Assembly: GCA_037176725.1 (NCBI GenBank)
Contig: JAZBRS010000074.1
Coordinates: 67,460,001-67,524,000 of the forward strand
DNA length: 64,000 bases
Origin: Posidonia oceanica
Taxonomy: Eukaryota; Streptophyta; Magnoliopsida; Alismatales; Posidoniaceae
Direction of reading: 5' to 3'
In this document: positions 9,986 to 21,271 of the stretch, one piece after another
Position numbering within the stretch: the stretch's first letter is position 1
Layout: every line of letters starts with the position of its first letter
Position numbers and translations under genes: made by a program
The notes under the pieces: model-generated
What the model saw: the letters and a program-made list of their open reading frames with translations, nothing else
Database searches by the model: none
Told to the model about the DNA's origin: nothing

Positions 9986-12900
9986 AGACCTGCAAATCAA
10001 AAAGGAGGAGAGATCAGAACCTTAATCGGGAGGAGGAGAGGAGAAGAAACCAGAGGACCGAAGCACCCCAGCAGAGGACCGGACCCCCGAGTGATTCCTA
10101 GCCAGAGAGAACCCCTTTCTTTTTCCTTTGGAATCCACCCAGAAATGAGGACTTGGACTTCTTCCCTCCACTGCAAACCAAGACCCAGAACTCCTTCGAA
10201 ATCGCTCGGAATTAGCCCCCTAATCTCGCCCGAACTTCCTGCAACACAACCCTCCGTTCCACACACGAAACAACCCAGCATTCTCCCCTAAGCCTTCTGA
10301 AATCCAGACAGAACCTAACTCTCTTCCTTCCCAAAATTCCCCGCACCACAGGCCGCTTCTCCTCCCTAAACTCTGCCCTGTTGCTCGCCAGGACACTACC
10401 TCTCTAAGCCACCCAGCCTTCACCTCCAGTTCCCCTCACAGACGACGTCCAGCACCACAAACACCTGCGGCCATTTCTGTCCAAAATCCACTCCACCAGC
10501 AAACTTCACTCACAGCCTCCACAGACCTAACCTAACCCTCCAGAAACATCCACCCGACCTCCAGCAAGCCACCGGAAGCCCCCGCTCGATCCAGAGGGCG
10601 ACAGCCAGCTCCCCCCACCTCAGGCGACGTCTCCTACACCCAAAACCGCCGCTTGTTCCTCCGATCGTCAAACCTCTGCTCCAGGCATTCAGAAAGCTCC
10701 AGAGGGTTGCGTGGAGTCGACCCAGACGCTCGCGAGCCGCTGACGATGCCCGCACGCTTCGGACGGTCACCGCCGGCAACTGCGGAACCCACCTGGGTTG
10801 GGAGGACGCCTCAGCCGCCCAAACAGCTAACTTCTTCCCCCGTTAGCTTCCTCTCCCTCTTCTCCTGCTTTCCCGCTGACCGTCTTCCCCGACGAGCTCG
10901 ACGCTCGTCCCGTCGCGTCGAGCTACAGAACGGCCCCCCGTCGGCTGTCCTAGCTCCGCACGACCTCCTGGACTCCAGCCGTGGCCTCCGTTTCGTCCGA
11001 CAGCGCCTCCTCACGCCGGACTGTCTCCAAATCCCTCTCAGGCCTCCGGTGGATCCTCAGCTCTGCTCCAGGCCACGTCGCCGCTCGCCGGACATCCCCC
11101 GCGCTCCGCCAGGACCAGGCGACTCTCGCCTGCCGGTCCACCTCGCCTTCAGCCGCCGCTAGCCCCCTTGTCGACCACTGGTAGCAGTTGCTACAGTGGT
11201 CGGCAACCTGTAAATGCACTGTAGCGAAATTTCTTCTTACCTAGCTATTTTGCCCTAAAAATTGCTTTTTTGCTTTCAGTTTCCAATTATTTGCATTCCG
11301 GTCCTTATTTAATTAAATCTGCTATGTTTATGATCTGAAATCATGCTAAATTGCATTAACTATTTGTGTTTCTCTGTATTTGCCCTTTAGTCCGTTTACT
11401 GTGCTCTTCAGTTATAAAAAATTATGCTTTAGCCCTCCTGTTTTCAATTTTCGCGTATAAGTCCTGCAGTAGATTATTTGATTTTAATGTATTAAGTTTG
11501 CCTTATCATATTGCATTCTGAATCCCTGTTTTTTTTTTCTTTTTTGCATTTAAGCCCCCTGCACTGTAGAACTTAGGGTTTATTGTTCATTTTTGGTTGC
11601 TGTATTGCATATTTGCCCTTCTGTTTTCTCATTTTTGCATATAAGTCCTTTTAAATGCACAGTAGCCATTTTGCATGCATTTTAGCTTATTAAATTGCAT
11701 TTTTCCCCCTGCATCTTTTAAGAATTCCATGCCAGTCCACAGTCCATGTTTCCAGTGCATATTTTGCATACTAAATTGCATTTTTAGACCCTGCATGGTT
11801 TGAAAATGACACATAGGTTCTTTGCATCCTTATAAAATCATTTGAAATGCCTGTTTTGCCCTTGAAATTGCATTTTAGCCTCCCATGTTTGCAAATTGCC
11901 TGTAGGCCCTCCACTTGCATTCTCAGACTCCCCAGAACCCCATTTCCTGGAAAAATTGCATTTTAGACCCCAAAGTTTTCAAAAGTGCATTCTGGTTGCT
12001 GCATGTTTTCAAAACTTCCTCTGATGATGCATACCCACCTTTAAGAATTGCATTTTTAAGCCTATCCTTTGCAAAATTGCCCTCAGACTCTTTCTTTTTC
12101 AAAATCCCTGCCTGAAAGCCCCAATCTTTTCCAAACTTTAGCATTTAGACCCCTGTTTTCTTCTAAAATCCCTCCTGAGTCCTTTTTTGCATTTTGCATG
12201 CATTTGCACTCATATAGTCTTGCATTCAGCATCCCCTGCACACACTCAAGCTCCACTAGCTCCCATTCACCTGGGAGGACCTGTTTGCACACCCCTAGGA
12301 CCCCCTGAACACTTAGATCTGTTCTCCTCCCCTATTCTGGCCCTTCTACCTTGAAGTTGCGATATCTTCCAATCCGGCCGTTGGATCTTCTCAAATAAGC
12401 TACCCGGACGACCGCGGCGAAGCGCTCTTCAGCATGGACCAAGCAGATTTCAGATCAGGCTTCAGATGCCCAAGGTAAGTCCTCCTGAACTTCGGCAGCA
12501 TTGTTTTGCATATCATTCGCATTCGCACGGCTTTTGCGCGCTCTTTTTCGCTTTGTCTTGCACCGTTTTGCGTGCCGCTTCCCTGTCTTGCACCGTTTTG
12601 CGTGCCCTTTGGTTTTCTTGCTCCGTTTTGCGTGCAGTTCTATTTTCTCGCACCGTTTTGCGTGCCGCTTCTTTGTCTTGCACCGTTTTGCGTGCCATTT
12701 GGTTTTCTTGCTCCGTTTTGCATGCAGCTTCGCTTTCCCGCACCGTTTTACGTGCCCTCTCGTTTTCTCGCCCTGTTTTACGTGCCGCTTTGTTTTCTTG
12801 CTCTGTTTTGCGCCCCTTTTCGTTTTCCTGCACTGTTTCGCGTTCTTGTTCTGTTTCTCGCATCGTTTCGCGTGTCGGCCTCGTTCCTTGCATCGTTTTG

Positions 12901-13633
12901 CGTTCTTGCTTCGTTTCTCGCACCGTTTCGCGTGTTTTGCGTTATTTCCCCTTTGCATGTCGCCCGTATTGCCTGTTTTCCCCGCTGTTTTGTTTTATCG
13001 CCTGCATTTGCATATAGGGCAGTGATGCTTACTGTCTGGAGTTCTCACGAGCCAGGTCTCGCCCGGTTCGGAACACAGACAGCGTTGCTGAGCGTTTAGA
13101 TTGCACGTTTACTTTCTTGCATTGCTCTCCCCCACTTAAAGCACACCTTTGAGCATTTAGATAGGCATTCATTGGCACTTAGGCATCTAAAGTCTGCATT
13201 TCCCTGCGTATGCGAGCGTAAGCCTAGAAAGACCGATTCTCGGGCATGTCGGGGGTGCCTAACACCTTTCCCGCACGTAACAGGAGTTCTTGCCCTCTCT
13301 TGGCCTGCAATGACCATATTGCCCTTATCCTAGGCACGAGGCACATCATTTGCATCTCATTTCTTCTGCATTGCCTTGCATTGCATCTTTTGCTTGGTTT
13401 TGCGTGATTATTCACGCATTTCCCCGATTTTCCTTGTCTCCCGATCTAATAGACTTGGTGGCGACTCCGATTTTGTCTTATCTTCTTCTTTTCCTTCCTT
13501 TTTTCTCTCTTTTAAATGCTTTCGAGTTAGGTCTTCCTTCTCGGACATAGCCGCTAATAGTGAGCCTGATTCTGATCGGTGCACGCGAGCTTTGGCAACG
13601 TGCATGGACGATCCGAACACTGGGATTACTACA
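9986..13633 (+). repeat. Fragment E2: type-I LTR lacking its A-rich start, plus strand
   Basis: Order of zones: GC-rich (10090-11190), TGCATTTT-rich (11230-12250), candidate donor GTAAGT (about 12477), 30-bp subrepeats (12530-12930), conserved tail with GGTGCCTAACACC at 13254-13266, and the terminus GGATTACTACA at 13633. It has the long TGCATTTT zone found in solo LTR S and missing from B's own LTRs, so it belongs to the S-like subfamily. The first third of a normal LTR is absent. No gene is supported inside it. Confidence 0.75.
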
Positions 13634-13645
13634 GGTACCCGCCCG

Positions 13646-13664
13646 ACGGAGACTCAGCTGGGGA
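13646..13664 (+). other. Degenerate PBS-like site after fragment E2
   Basis: GGAGACTCAGCTGGGGA is close to the PBS of B, but it is separated from the LTR end at 13633 by about 12 extra bases. It suggests E2 was once a 5' LTR on the plus strand. Confidence 0.45.
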
Positions 13665-13938
13665 TGCTTGGTAGCTTGACTTGACAGCATGGGTCTGCAG
13701 AGATCCTGGAGTCTGGGTTGATTGCTGAGGACTTTCCTGCGTCATGTTGGCAGCAAGTCTGGCCAAGGGCCTCAAGATATGATTGGCAAGGAACATGAAA
13801 TGCATTAAGCAGTCTTGAAATGTAAGCAGTCAGCACAAAACACTTTTGCATTGATAGAATTGTTGGTTACATGCCTGTGGCAGGCCAAAAGATATAGCAT
13901 AACTTGAAAGGAAACTAAACAGCAGCTGCATAACCGCT
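13665..13938 (-). other. Element B sequence downstream of the DUF7745 ORF
   Basis: Non-coding; 13838-13930 aligns with 52850-52965 in C (gttacatgcctgtggcaggccaaaagat). The boundary between E and B lies somewhere in 13665-13700. No gene seen. Confidence 0.55.
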
Positions 13939-15141
13939 CTAGCTGGTTCGGGCCTTCTTTGATTTTCCAGAGTCAGGGAACAGGGGACCGCTTGGCGGGA
14001 TTTCATTGATGGGCCAAAGGTCTTGCACCTCGGTGATGTACTCAGGGGTACATCCTGTGCCTCTTGCAGCCGCAATGTCTGTTGATCGCACTCCATGCTG
14101 CATTAGATTGGCCAGCTCCTTCGTTGGGGCAGTTGTACTGAGGGGATATGCTTGAAGGAGCTTAGGTACTGTGCTGTCAACAAAGGCGCCCTACTGGAAG
14201 CTGAACTGGTGCATGACCCTGATAGGGTGGTATTCCACACCCACGGTGAATCCTGATAGTACAATCAGCCGCATGTCGCGTGTGCTGAAGAAGACAGTGA
14301 ATGGTTCGGCCATAGAGGGGATGATACGCTAGGTTACTGCGTCATCTGTCAACTCTGATAGCTTCTCATATTCTTCCTTGATGCTCTTGACTGTCTTGGC
14401 ATGGCCGTTGTTGCAATAGGCTTCAAAAGCATGCACCTAGGGGCGCAGAAGGTCCATCTCTATGTGTGCGGCTAGCCAAACCTGTATAAGTGCTCCGCAA
14501 CCATGAAAGTAGCGGCAGCGATGTGAGATGCGGTCCAGTCCGCGGTATGTTTCTGGCAGAACAACCGGTGCTAGGTCTATCTGCCAGGTCACCACAGCAA
14601 GTGCTATTTCAGCGATCTCGATGGCCACTGTCATTTTACCATGAGTAAAGACCAGCTTGCCTAGGAAACAGGTAACAAATCCTCGGAGCCACAGCTCGTC
14701 TCCGAGTTCAACGCGCTTTTCCACAATATCATCAAAATATGCTAGGCGAAGCAGGGGCATGGGCCCGTTGGTACAGATTAGCCTTTGCTGGCAACATCGA
14801 GTAGAGAGCCCAGTCAGCTGTTTCAGGACCGCAATGTATCTGTCACGCCTCATGAAGATAGGCGGTCCCATGATCTTGGAAAAGCCACAGATCCGACGCA
14901 CTTCTTCCAGTGTGGGTGTCAATTCAGTTCTGTCAAAGCGGAAGACATAGTGCGTCGGTTTCCAGAACCTTGCAGCAGCGCACAGAAGATGGTGGCTCAC
15001 TTCTACATCAGCAGCCTTCGGCAGTTTGGTTGGAATGCCCCATAGGCGCAGCTTCTCGCAGTCATCTTTGGTAAGCTTGCCGATCCACTCTCGCAAGATC
15101 TCAGAATAGTGTACCGGGGTCACTAGAGTAGGGAAACCCAT
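13939..15141 (-). pseudogene. DUF7745-like ORF, element B
   Basis: About 400 codons in one frame, from the ATG at 15141 to the TAG at 13939-13941, on the same strand as pol and about 1.36 kb beyond the integrase stop. It shows the ARFWKPTHYVFRFDRTELTP region and a C-terminal block (VEYHPIRVM, GAFVDSTVP) shared with copies Z and C. Three internal TAG codons are visible: at 14437, near 14329 (where copies Z and C keep Trp) and near 14193 (where they keep Gln). No frameshift is seen. The protein's role is unknown. DUF7745/plant-mobile-domain-like genes are known passengers of plant retroelements. The position after integrase resembles that of env-like or captured extra ORFs. Confidence 0.75.
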
Positions 15142-16504
15142 TGTGCAGACTGCAGAATGTAGGTAGACGGCTGCTGCAAAATCTTCAGGTACCTGTTACC
15201 AAGACTGTGAATTATCAGATCTCATATAGGCACATAATCACTGATTGAAAGCAGATTCTGAAGCTGGTAAAACAGTTCAACACATCCAATAGTAAACATT
15301 TAGAACATAGCAATTAAACACATATAAGCAAGGGGATTCTGTTGGCGCAGGGTGGGGACTGGCAGGAGTTCTGGATCAGCACAGCTCGATGATGCCAATG
15401 CGTGCTGAGTAGAAGTACTGTCTCAGTGCCAGAGCAAGTCTTGCAAGGCGGAATGATTAGAGGGAGAGGAGATGATTGGAAATGCAGATGTATGCATGAT
15501 TTATGATTGGTGTAGTTTGCCATCAGCATTGGGAGTGCTTTGGTGCCTGCTGTATAGGAAGGGAGCGGTCCCTGACTCACTGAACTCTACTCAGACTCCT
15601 AACTTGTTGGTGGCACTCCAGGAAAGGGTGTTGGTGATGTTTGGTGGTGGTGTAGAGAGGACGGGCTCCATGCCAAACTCTCAAGGACTTACACTCACTC
15701 TTTCCTTTTTCTTTTTTTTTCCTTGCTTCTATATAGGTGTGCAGGGCTCTCCTCATTCCTATCTTGGAGACAAAGAGGACCTGGCTCGAATTTTGACTCT
15801 TCTCTGGGGTAGGTGAAAGGTGCGGGATTACTCTGCTTGCCTTCATTTTTGGAGTTGACTTTTGTTCCTCTCTTTTTTCTTTTCTATCATTCTCTTTTTT
15901 TCTTTTCTATCATTCTTTTTTTTTGTTGTTTTTCTTTCTTTCTTTTTTATCATTCTCTTTTCTTTTTTTTTTCTTTTTTTTTTAGGCTTGCAGGTCTCCG
16001 CTATCCCTACCCTAGAGGAAATGGGTGTCTGGCTTCTGAGACATGGAGGCTAGGGTCTTCGGGTGTGAACTTTTGGCTTTCTCTTTCTTTCTTTTCTTGT
16101 GCATCTAGGCATAGATATGTGTTCCTTTCTGGCTAAGGCCTAGCATCTTTCTAGGAGTGTAAGTCCTTAGGTGTTTGGGCATTTCGCCCGTGCTCACTGA
16201 GTGGTGGCTCCCTCACTAGCTAAGACATCTAACTAGTGTCAGCTGAGGCCGGGAGACTCCTTCCAGAGTAGGCAAGCACTTCTGGTTTCCATCACCAAGC
16301 AGAATGCGATGCATGATTTAAGAGGATGACGATGATGATTGTAAAAGGGATGAGAGAAGGAATGTACAGGAATGCAGTGATAAAAAAATGCAGAAGATAG
16401 GGTAAAGCGATGTATGGGGGAGATAGGACGAAAAGAGGAACAGAAACGTGCAAGTGATGGGAGTACGAAAGGTGGGACGAAGGATCCACAATGGTTGTTC
16501 CAAG
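15142..16504 (-). other. Spacer between integrase and DUF7745 in element B
   Basis: Non-coding. On the element's coding strand 15715-15985 is strongly polypurine (pyrimidine runs on the plus strand), matched in position by 54965-55070 in C. The block 16140-16330 aligns with 55320-55480. Immediately upstream of the DUF7745 start, CAG followed by GTACCTGAAG is conserved with Z and C and could serve as a splice acceptor. Short ORFs here have no domain. Confidence 0.6.
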
Positions 16505-17889
16505 CTACTGATAGTACTTCTTGAGGTAGCACAAATTGACTGGTTCGGATTGCTCGACCTGGTCCATGTCGTCAAGAGCTACCGCGCTGCCCAAGAAGAT
16601 TTGTTTAACCACAAAGGGGCCACGCCAGTTAGGTCGGAATTTGCCTCGACCGTCGGGTAAATGGATGGCGCACAGAACGAGATCCCCTAGCTGGAAGCTT
16701 CTGGGCCGGACTTTCTTCAAGAACGCTCTAACCATCCGTTTCTGGTAACAGTGAGCATTATGCATAGCTTGTAGTCTGTGCTCATCAATCAGATTCAGTT
16801 GGACGCAGCGGTCTTCGACCCATTCTGCCTCTTCCAACTCAGCTTCTCGTAGGATCCGCAGTGAGGGGACCTCTACTTCGACAGGTAACACCGCTTCCAT
16901 GCCGTACACCAGAGAGTACGAGGTGGCTCCCGTCGAGGTCCAGATTGATGTCCTGTACGCCCAGAGCGCGTACAGGAGCTTATCATGTCAATCCTTGTGG
17001 GTTTCTTCCATCTTCTTCATGATTTTGATAATGTTTTTGTTAGCAGACTCCACTGCTCCATTCATCTGTGACCGATAAGGCGAGGACCTGTAATGCTTGA
17101 TCTTGAGACTCTGCAGGTACTCCTCGGTTCTTTTGGCAATGAAGTTTGTGCCATTATCAGAGATGATGGAGTGCGGGACCCCATATCGGGCAATAATATT
17201 GTTCCTGATAAACTTTTTTGTTGCCACAGCGGTGGCTGTCTTATAAGAGGTTGCTTCCACCCATTTAGTAAAGTAGTCAATCGCTACCATGATGAAGCGA
17301 TGACCGTTCGAAGCAGCTGGGTGTATTGTGCCAATGACGTCGATCCCCCAAGTGGAGAAAGGCCATGGCGATGACATGTTATGCAGTTGATGAGGGGGAG
17401 CCTTGATAAAGTTACCATGGATCTGGCAGTTGTGGCATTTACGTACAAACCGGCAGCAGTCCGCTTCCATGGTTTGCCAGAAATATCCTTGGAGCATGAT
17501 CTTCTTGGCTAGGAGGACGCCGTTCATGTGCGGGCCACAACTCCCTGCATGCACTTGAAGCATCAACGTATCAGCCTCCAACTTGTCCAGGCAGCGTAAT
17601 AGCATCTGATTGTATGATCTTCTGTATAGTTGCCCAGCCCCTAATACATACTTTGACACCAAACGCGCCAAAGTTCTCTTATCTGCTATTGTGGTGCCAA
17701 GCGGAAGGCTGCCGGATTCCAAGAAAGCTTTAATGTCATGATACCACGGCCGCTCTTCTACTGAATCTACTTCCTTTATGTTCATGCAATGCGCGGGCTC
17801 CTCTATGCAGGTAACTGACACATCTACTGTGCTGTCTTCAGGTATACTGAGCCAGGATGCCAGGGTTGCTAGTGCGTCTGCATACGCAT
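16505..17889 (-). pseudogene. int: Integrase, element B
   Basis: Integrase inserts the cDNA copy into the genome. In the segment ending at 16988 the HHCC zinc motif (H-x6-H-x30-C-x2-C, from VHAGSCGPH to CHNC) precedes the catalytic triad: Asp in GIDVIG, Asp in ISDNGTNF and Glu in GAVESANKN, with 35 residues between the last two. A TGA at about 16985 replaces the Trp found in C (HRDW) and separates the C-terminal part. That part, 16505-16909, holds the RPRSFQLGDLVL and GPFVVKQ motifs and ends KKYYQ. The frame is the same on both sides. The active-site residues are intact but the protein would be truncated. Confidence 0.9.
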
Positions 17890-18349
17890 TCTTTGCTCTA
17901 TTCATGTATGTGAAGCTGATGCTCTCGAATTCTTCTATTAGCCTTAGCAGGTATTCGTGATATCGCACAAGTTTCGGATCCTTTGTCTTCTAGTCGCCAT
18001 TCACTTGAGAGATCACCAGCATGGCATCGCCGTGCACATGCAACTTCTGCGCCTTATGCTCGAGGGCAACTTTCAATCCCAGGATGCATGCTTCATATTC
18101 TGCTTCATTGTTCGTGCATGTGAAAGTCAACTTCCTCGCAAAAGGAATCATCTGTCCCTAGGGCGTGGTCAGCACTGCGCCTACGCCTCGGCCCTTCTTG
18201 TTGACAACGCCATCAAAGTACAGCTGCCATTGCTCTCGGTCCTCAGGGTCTTTCTCCTCAGAGTCCTCCATTGCAAAGAGAATGTCCTCGTCAGGGAACT
18301 GTGTCTGGAGTGACTGGTATTTAGGCAAAGGAAAATCAGCAAGGTGATC
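17890..18349 (-). pseudogene. Second (archaeal-type) RNase H, element B
   Basis: WQLYFDGVVNKKGRGVGAVL, then NNEAEYEACILGL and ADALATLAS, are typical of the extra RNase H found in the Tat/Ogre branch after the normal one. The catalytic Asp (YFDG) and Glu (EAEYEA) are visible in the translation. A TAG follows TTP at 18158-18160, at the same position as in C. A second TAG near 17992 stands where C keeps Trp (GDW). This domain is one reason for placing the elements in Tat/Ogre. Confidence 0.8.
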
Positions 18350-18871
18350 TACCATGGCCTGGCCCTTAATAGATTTCTGTGTGACGAAGGTGATGTCGTA
18401 CTGAGATAACAACACCTGCCATTTGACACATCTGCCCACCATAGCCGGCTTCTGGAAGAGAAACTTGATAGGATCATGCCGGCACAAGAGCTGAACTGGG
18501 TATGCCATCATATAATGCCTTAGTTTCTATGCAGCCCAAACAAGGGATAAGCAGGTCTTCTCCATTGTGCTGTACCTGGCCTCGCATTCATTAAACTTCT
18601 TACTCAGGTAATAAATGGTGTGCTCCTTCCTACCAGATTCGTCATATTGGCCCAAGACGGCGCCCATGGAATGCTGTGTGGTAGAAAGGTAGAGAAGCAA
18701 AGGTCTTCCTAGCGTGGGAGGAACCAGGACAGGAGGTTTGACCAGAAGCTGCTTGATTTTATCAAATGCAGCCTGGCACTCCTCGTTCCAGTCGATTTGT
18801 GCATTCTTCTTCAGGAGTTTGAATATGGGCTCGTACATGGACGTATGCTGTGCAATGAAGCGACTGATATA
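18350..18871 (-). pseudogene. Retroviral-type RNase H and connection, element B
   Basis: Follows RT in the same frame: FKLLKKNAQIDWNEECQAAF, then HSMGAVLGQYDESGRKEH and YYLSKKFNECEARYSTMEK, the classical Ty3/gypsy RNase H-like region. A TAG at 18527 stands where the family has Gln (before KLRHYMM), and another TAG near 18869 follows LLGRL. It would cut the RNA strand of the RNA/DNA hybrid if intact. Confidence 0.85.
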
Positions 18872-20002
18872 CTATAAACGCCCAAGTAGGCCTTGAACCT
18901 CCTTTTCGGTCCTGGGGGGTGGCATGTCCACGATGGCTTTTGCTTTCATCGGGTCCACTTCAATCCCCCTTTGGCTAACAATGTAGCCCAGAAGTTTGCC
19001 AGATGAAACCCCAAACACGCATTTACTGGGGTTAAGTCTCAGTCTATATTTCCTCAAGCGGTCAAAGAGCTTCTTCAGGCAAGCAAGGTGATCCCCAGGC
19101 TATTTGGTCTTAGCAATCATGTCGTCTACATAGACCTTCACTTCTTGGTGCATGAGGTCATGAAAAAGTGTAGTCATGGCCCTTTGATAGGTTGCACCAG
19201 CATTCTTCAGCCCAAACAGCATAACTTGATAACAGAAGACCCCCCAAGGGGTGATGAATGAAGTCTTTTCCATGTCTTCTTCTACCATTTTGATCTGATT
19301 ATAGCCGGAGAAGCTGTCCATAAAGGATAGCATCTTGTGGCCTGCAGTGTTGTCGACTAGGACGTCAATATGAGGCAATGGGAAATCGTCCTTGGGACTC
19401 GCCTTGTTCAGGTCCCTGTAGTCGATACATATCCAGATCCGGCCATCCTTCTTGGGCACTGGCACGATGTTCGCAAGCCACTCAGGTTAAAGAACGACCT
19501 TCAGAAAATTGACACTGAACTGCTTCATTATCTCTTCTTTGATCATGAGCAGCCACTGTGGTCGCCATCTTCTCAGCTTCTACTTTACTAGCTTGGCATC
19601 TGGTTTCAAGGGCAAGTTATGGACTACTATTTCGACATCGAGGCCAACCATATCTTCATAGCTCCAGGCGAAGACATCTGCATACTCTTTCAGAAATGTA
19701 ATGAACTCTGTTCTGGCCTGGGGCGATAGTAGGGCGCTGATGCGAACTTCTTTGATTTCTTCGGTTGTGCCGAGGTTAACAACCTCTGCTTCTTCTTCAA
19801 CATGCAGGTTGGGGCCTTCTGGATCGTCGTCGTAGGGCCGGAACTCAGGCGATGGTTCATCATTCTCATCCTCACCTGTATTGTCTTCTTCTCCGTATGC
19901 AACAAGTTCCGAGAGGATCTCCTTTTCGAAGGTAGGGTTTGTTATATCGAAGGAGTGTAGATGTTCTACTTCTTGGCCCTGGTGACGCTTCAGGATGGTC
20001 AC
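18872..20002 (-). pseudogene. Reverse transcriptase, element B
   Basis: RT copies element RNA into DNA. N-terminal part FAWSYEDMVGLDVEIVVHNL (19580-20002), then VPKKDGRIWICIDYRDLNKA, SFMDSFSGYNQI (catalytic Asp), the FGLKNAGATYQRAM region and the YVDD active site near 19120. Stops break it at 19580 (after LVK, shared with C), near 19487 (TAA for the Tyr in C) and at 19100 (after KTK). All pieces are in one frame with no indel. Confidence 0.9.
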
Positions 20003-20008
20003 GCCTAC

Positions 20009-21271
20009 TCAAGTGTTTCTGTATCCTCGATGAGCGACCTCTGTCCTGGCAACTTCCTCTGTCTGCTCTATTGCTGATGACACTGCTGCTAACACTATTT
20101 CCGGCACTGCCACTGACTCTGCCACTGCTGGCTCTGCTGATTCAACTGATTCTGTTACTGTCTGTACTGCCGATGCTTCTCCCTCCATACTCCTTCTTGC
20201 GGAGGATATATCAGATTGGTGGCCAATTGGGGTATTGCCGAAGTGAGGCATGTGCTGCACCAACCACCTAAACCTGCCTTGTGGCTGCAAAGTGATCAGT
20301 TCATCCGGTCTAGTGGGGGCCACTGCTGCTGAGTCTTCTTTAATGACCATGATAGAGGCATGGTCCTTCTGCGGGGAGGAGTCCGTAGCTATGGCTTTCC
20401 CCTTCTTCACAGCCACCTGATAGGCTGCCAAGTCCTCTGTTAATGACGTGAGCTGTTTTTGGTATAACAGCTCTAAATCCCCCATCCATGCGTCGACCTG
20501 GGCCTCGGCGGCCGCTCCCTCCTCATCCAAGGCTGAGTCGACGTAGTAAGCGTCGGGGGCCTCTGGCTCTGGCCTGGCTGCTAGATGTACCACGGTTCTG
20601 GATGCTTGCTTTGGCTAGGCTACGGTCATGACAGATTGCGGCGGCCTGATCATCAGTGATCCAAACAGATTGGTCATCAGCGCCGCTGATGGGTGCGCTG
20701 CCAAAGTCACTGTCGCAGCTGGAGGGGAGGCGAAGCTACTCTTCTGGGAGACCAATGGTTGGGAGGTTGTGCTGTTCAATAGGGCCTCTAGTTCTGGTTG
20801 TGACAGTGATTGTACGGCCTCTGATGCCATGGGGGCCTGCCACGAGAGTTGATCTTTTGAGGCAGGAGGATGTGTGATTGACTGAGCCGACGGCGTTGCT
20901 TGTGATGCGGCTATTGAAATGGGCTGAGTCGCGCTGCTGACTGAACTCAGTGATTGACCCTCCTGAGAGGGTGACAGTTGTACTGATGTGATAGTGGCCG
21001 TAGGCGGACTGACTAACTGTGCCTGAATTGGTGTCTTTGACCTCAGAGCTGTTTGTGCTGGTATCGGTGACGCTGACAAGACTGCAGGAAGATCAGAGAC
21101 TGTCAAATCTACCAAAGGTTCTGCCAAATCTGCTGCTTTATGATCTGTGGAAGGAAGGGCCAGACAAACTGACCGAGGTGCTGCTGAGCTGAGCTGGATT
21201 TCGCTACAGGTCCGGGCTACCCCTACTGCGCCAGACTGCTTCTCATCCGAGTAGTAGTCCTCAATGCAGAC
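20009..21271 (-). pseudogene. Protease-RT linker of the element B polyprotein
   Basis: In frame with protease and RT. It is rich in Ser, Pro, Ala and Glu, with the block YYVDSALDEEG (about 20540) and ITLQPQGRFRWLVQHMPHFG (about 20270) shared with C. Stops at 20615 and 20009. Ogre elements are known for an intron between protease and RT; CTTCCTGCAG near 21085 in B, matched in C near 60625, is a possible acceptor, but I could not define a donor. Confidence 0.6.

Noticed and set aside
10653..11162. 169-codon plus-strand ORF
   Set aside because: Pro/Arg/Ser-rich translation of the GC-rich LTR zone, with overlapping ORFs of equal quality on the other strand.
18158..18160. The shared TAG followed by GG as programmed readthrough of the gammaretrovirus kind
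   Set aside because: It lies inside an RNase H domain rather than at a gag-pol boundary, and many other stops surround it. Kept only as a shared-ancestry signal.
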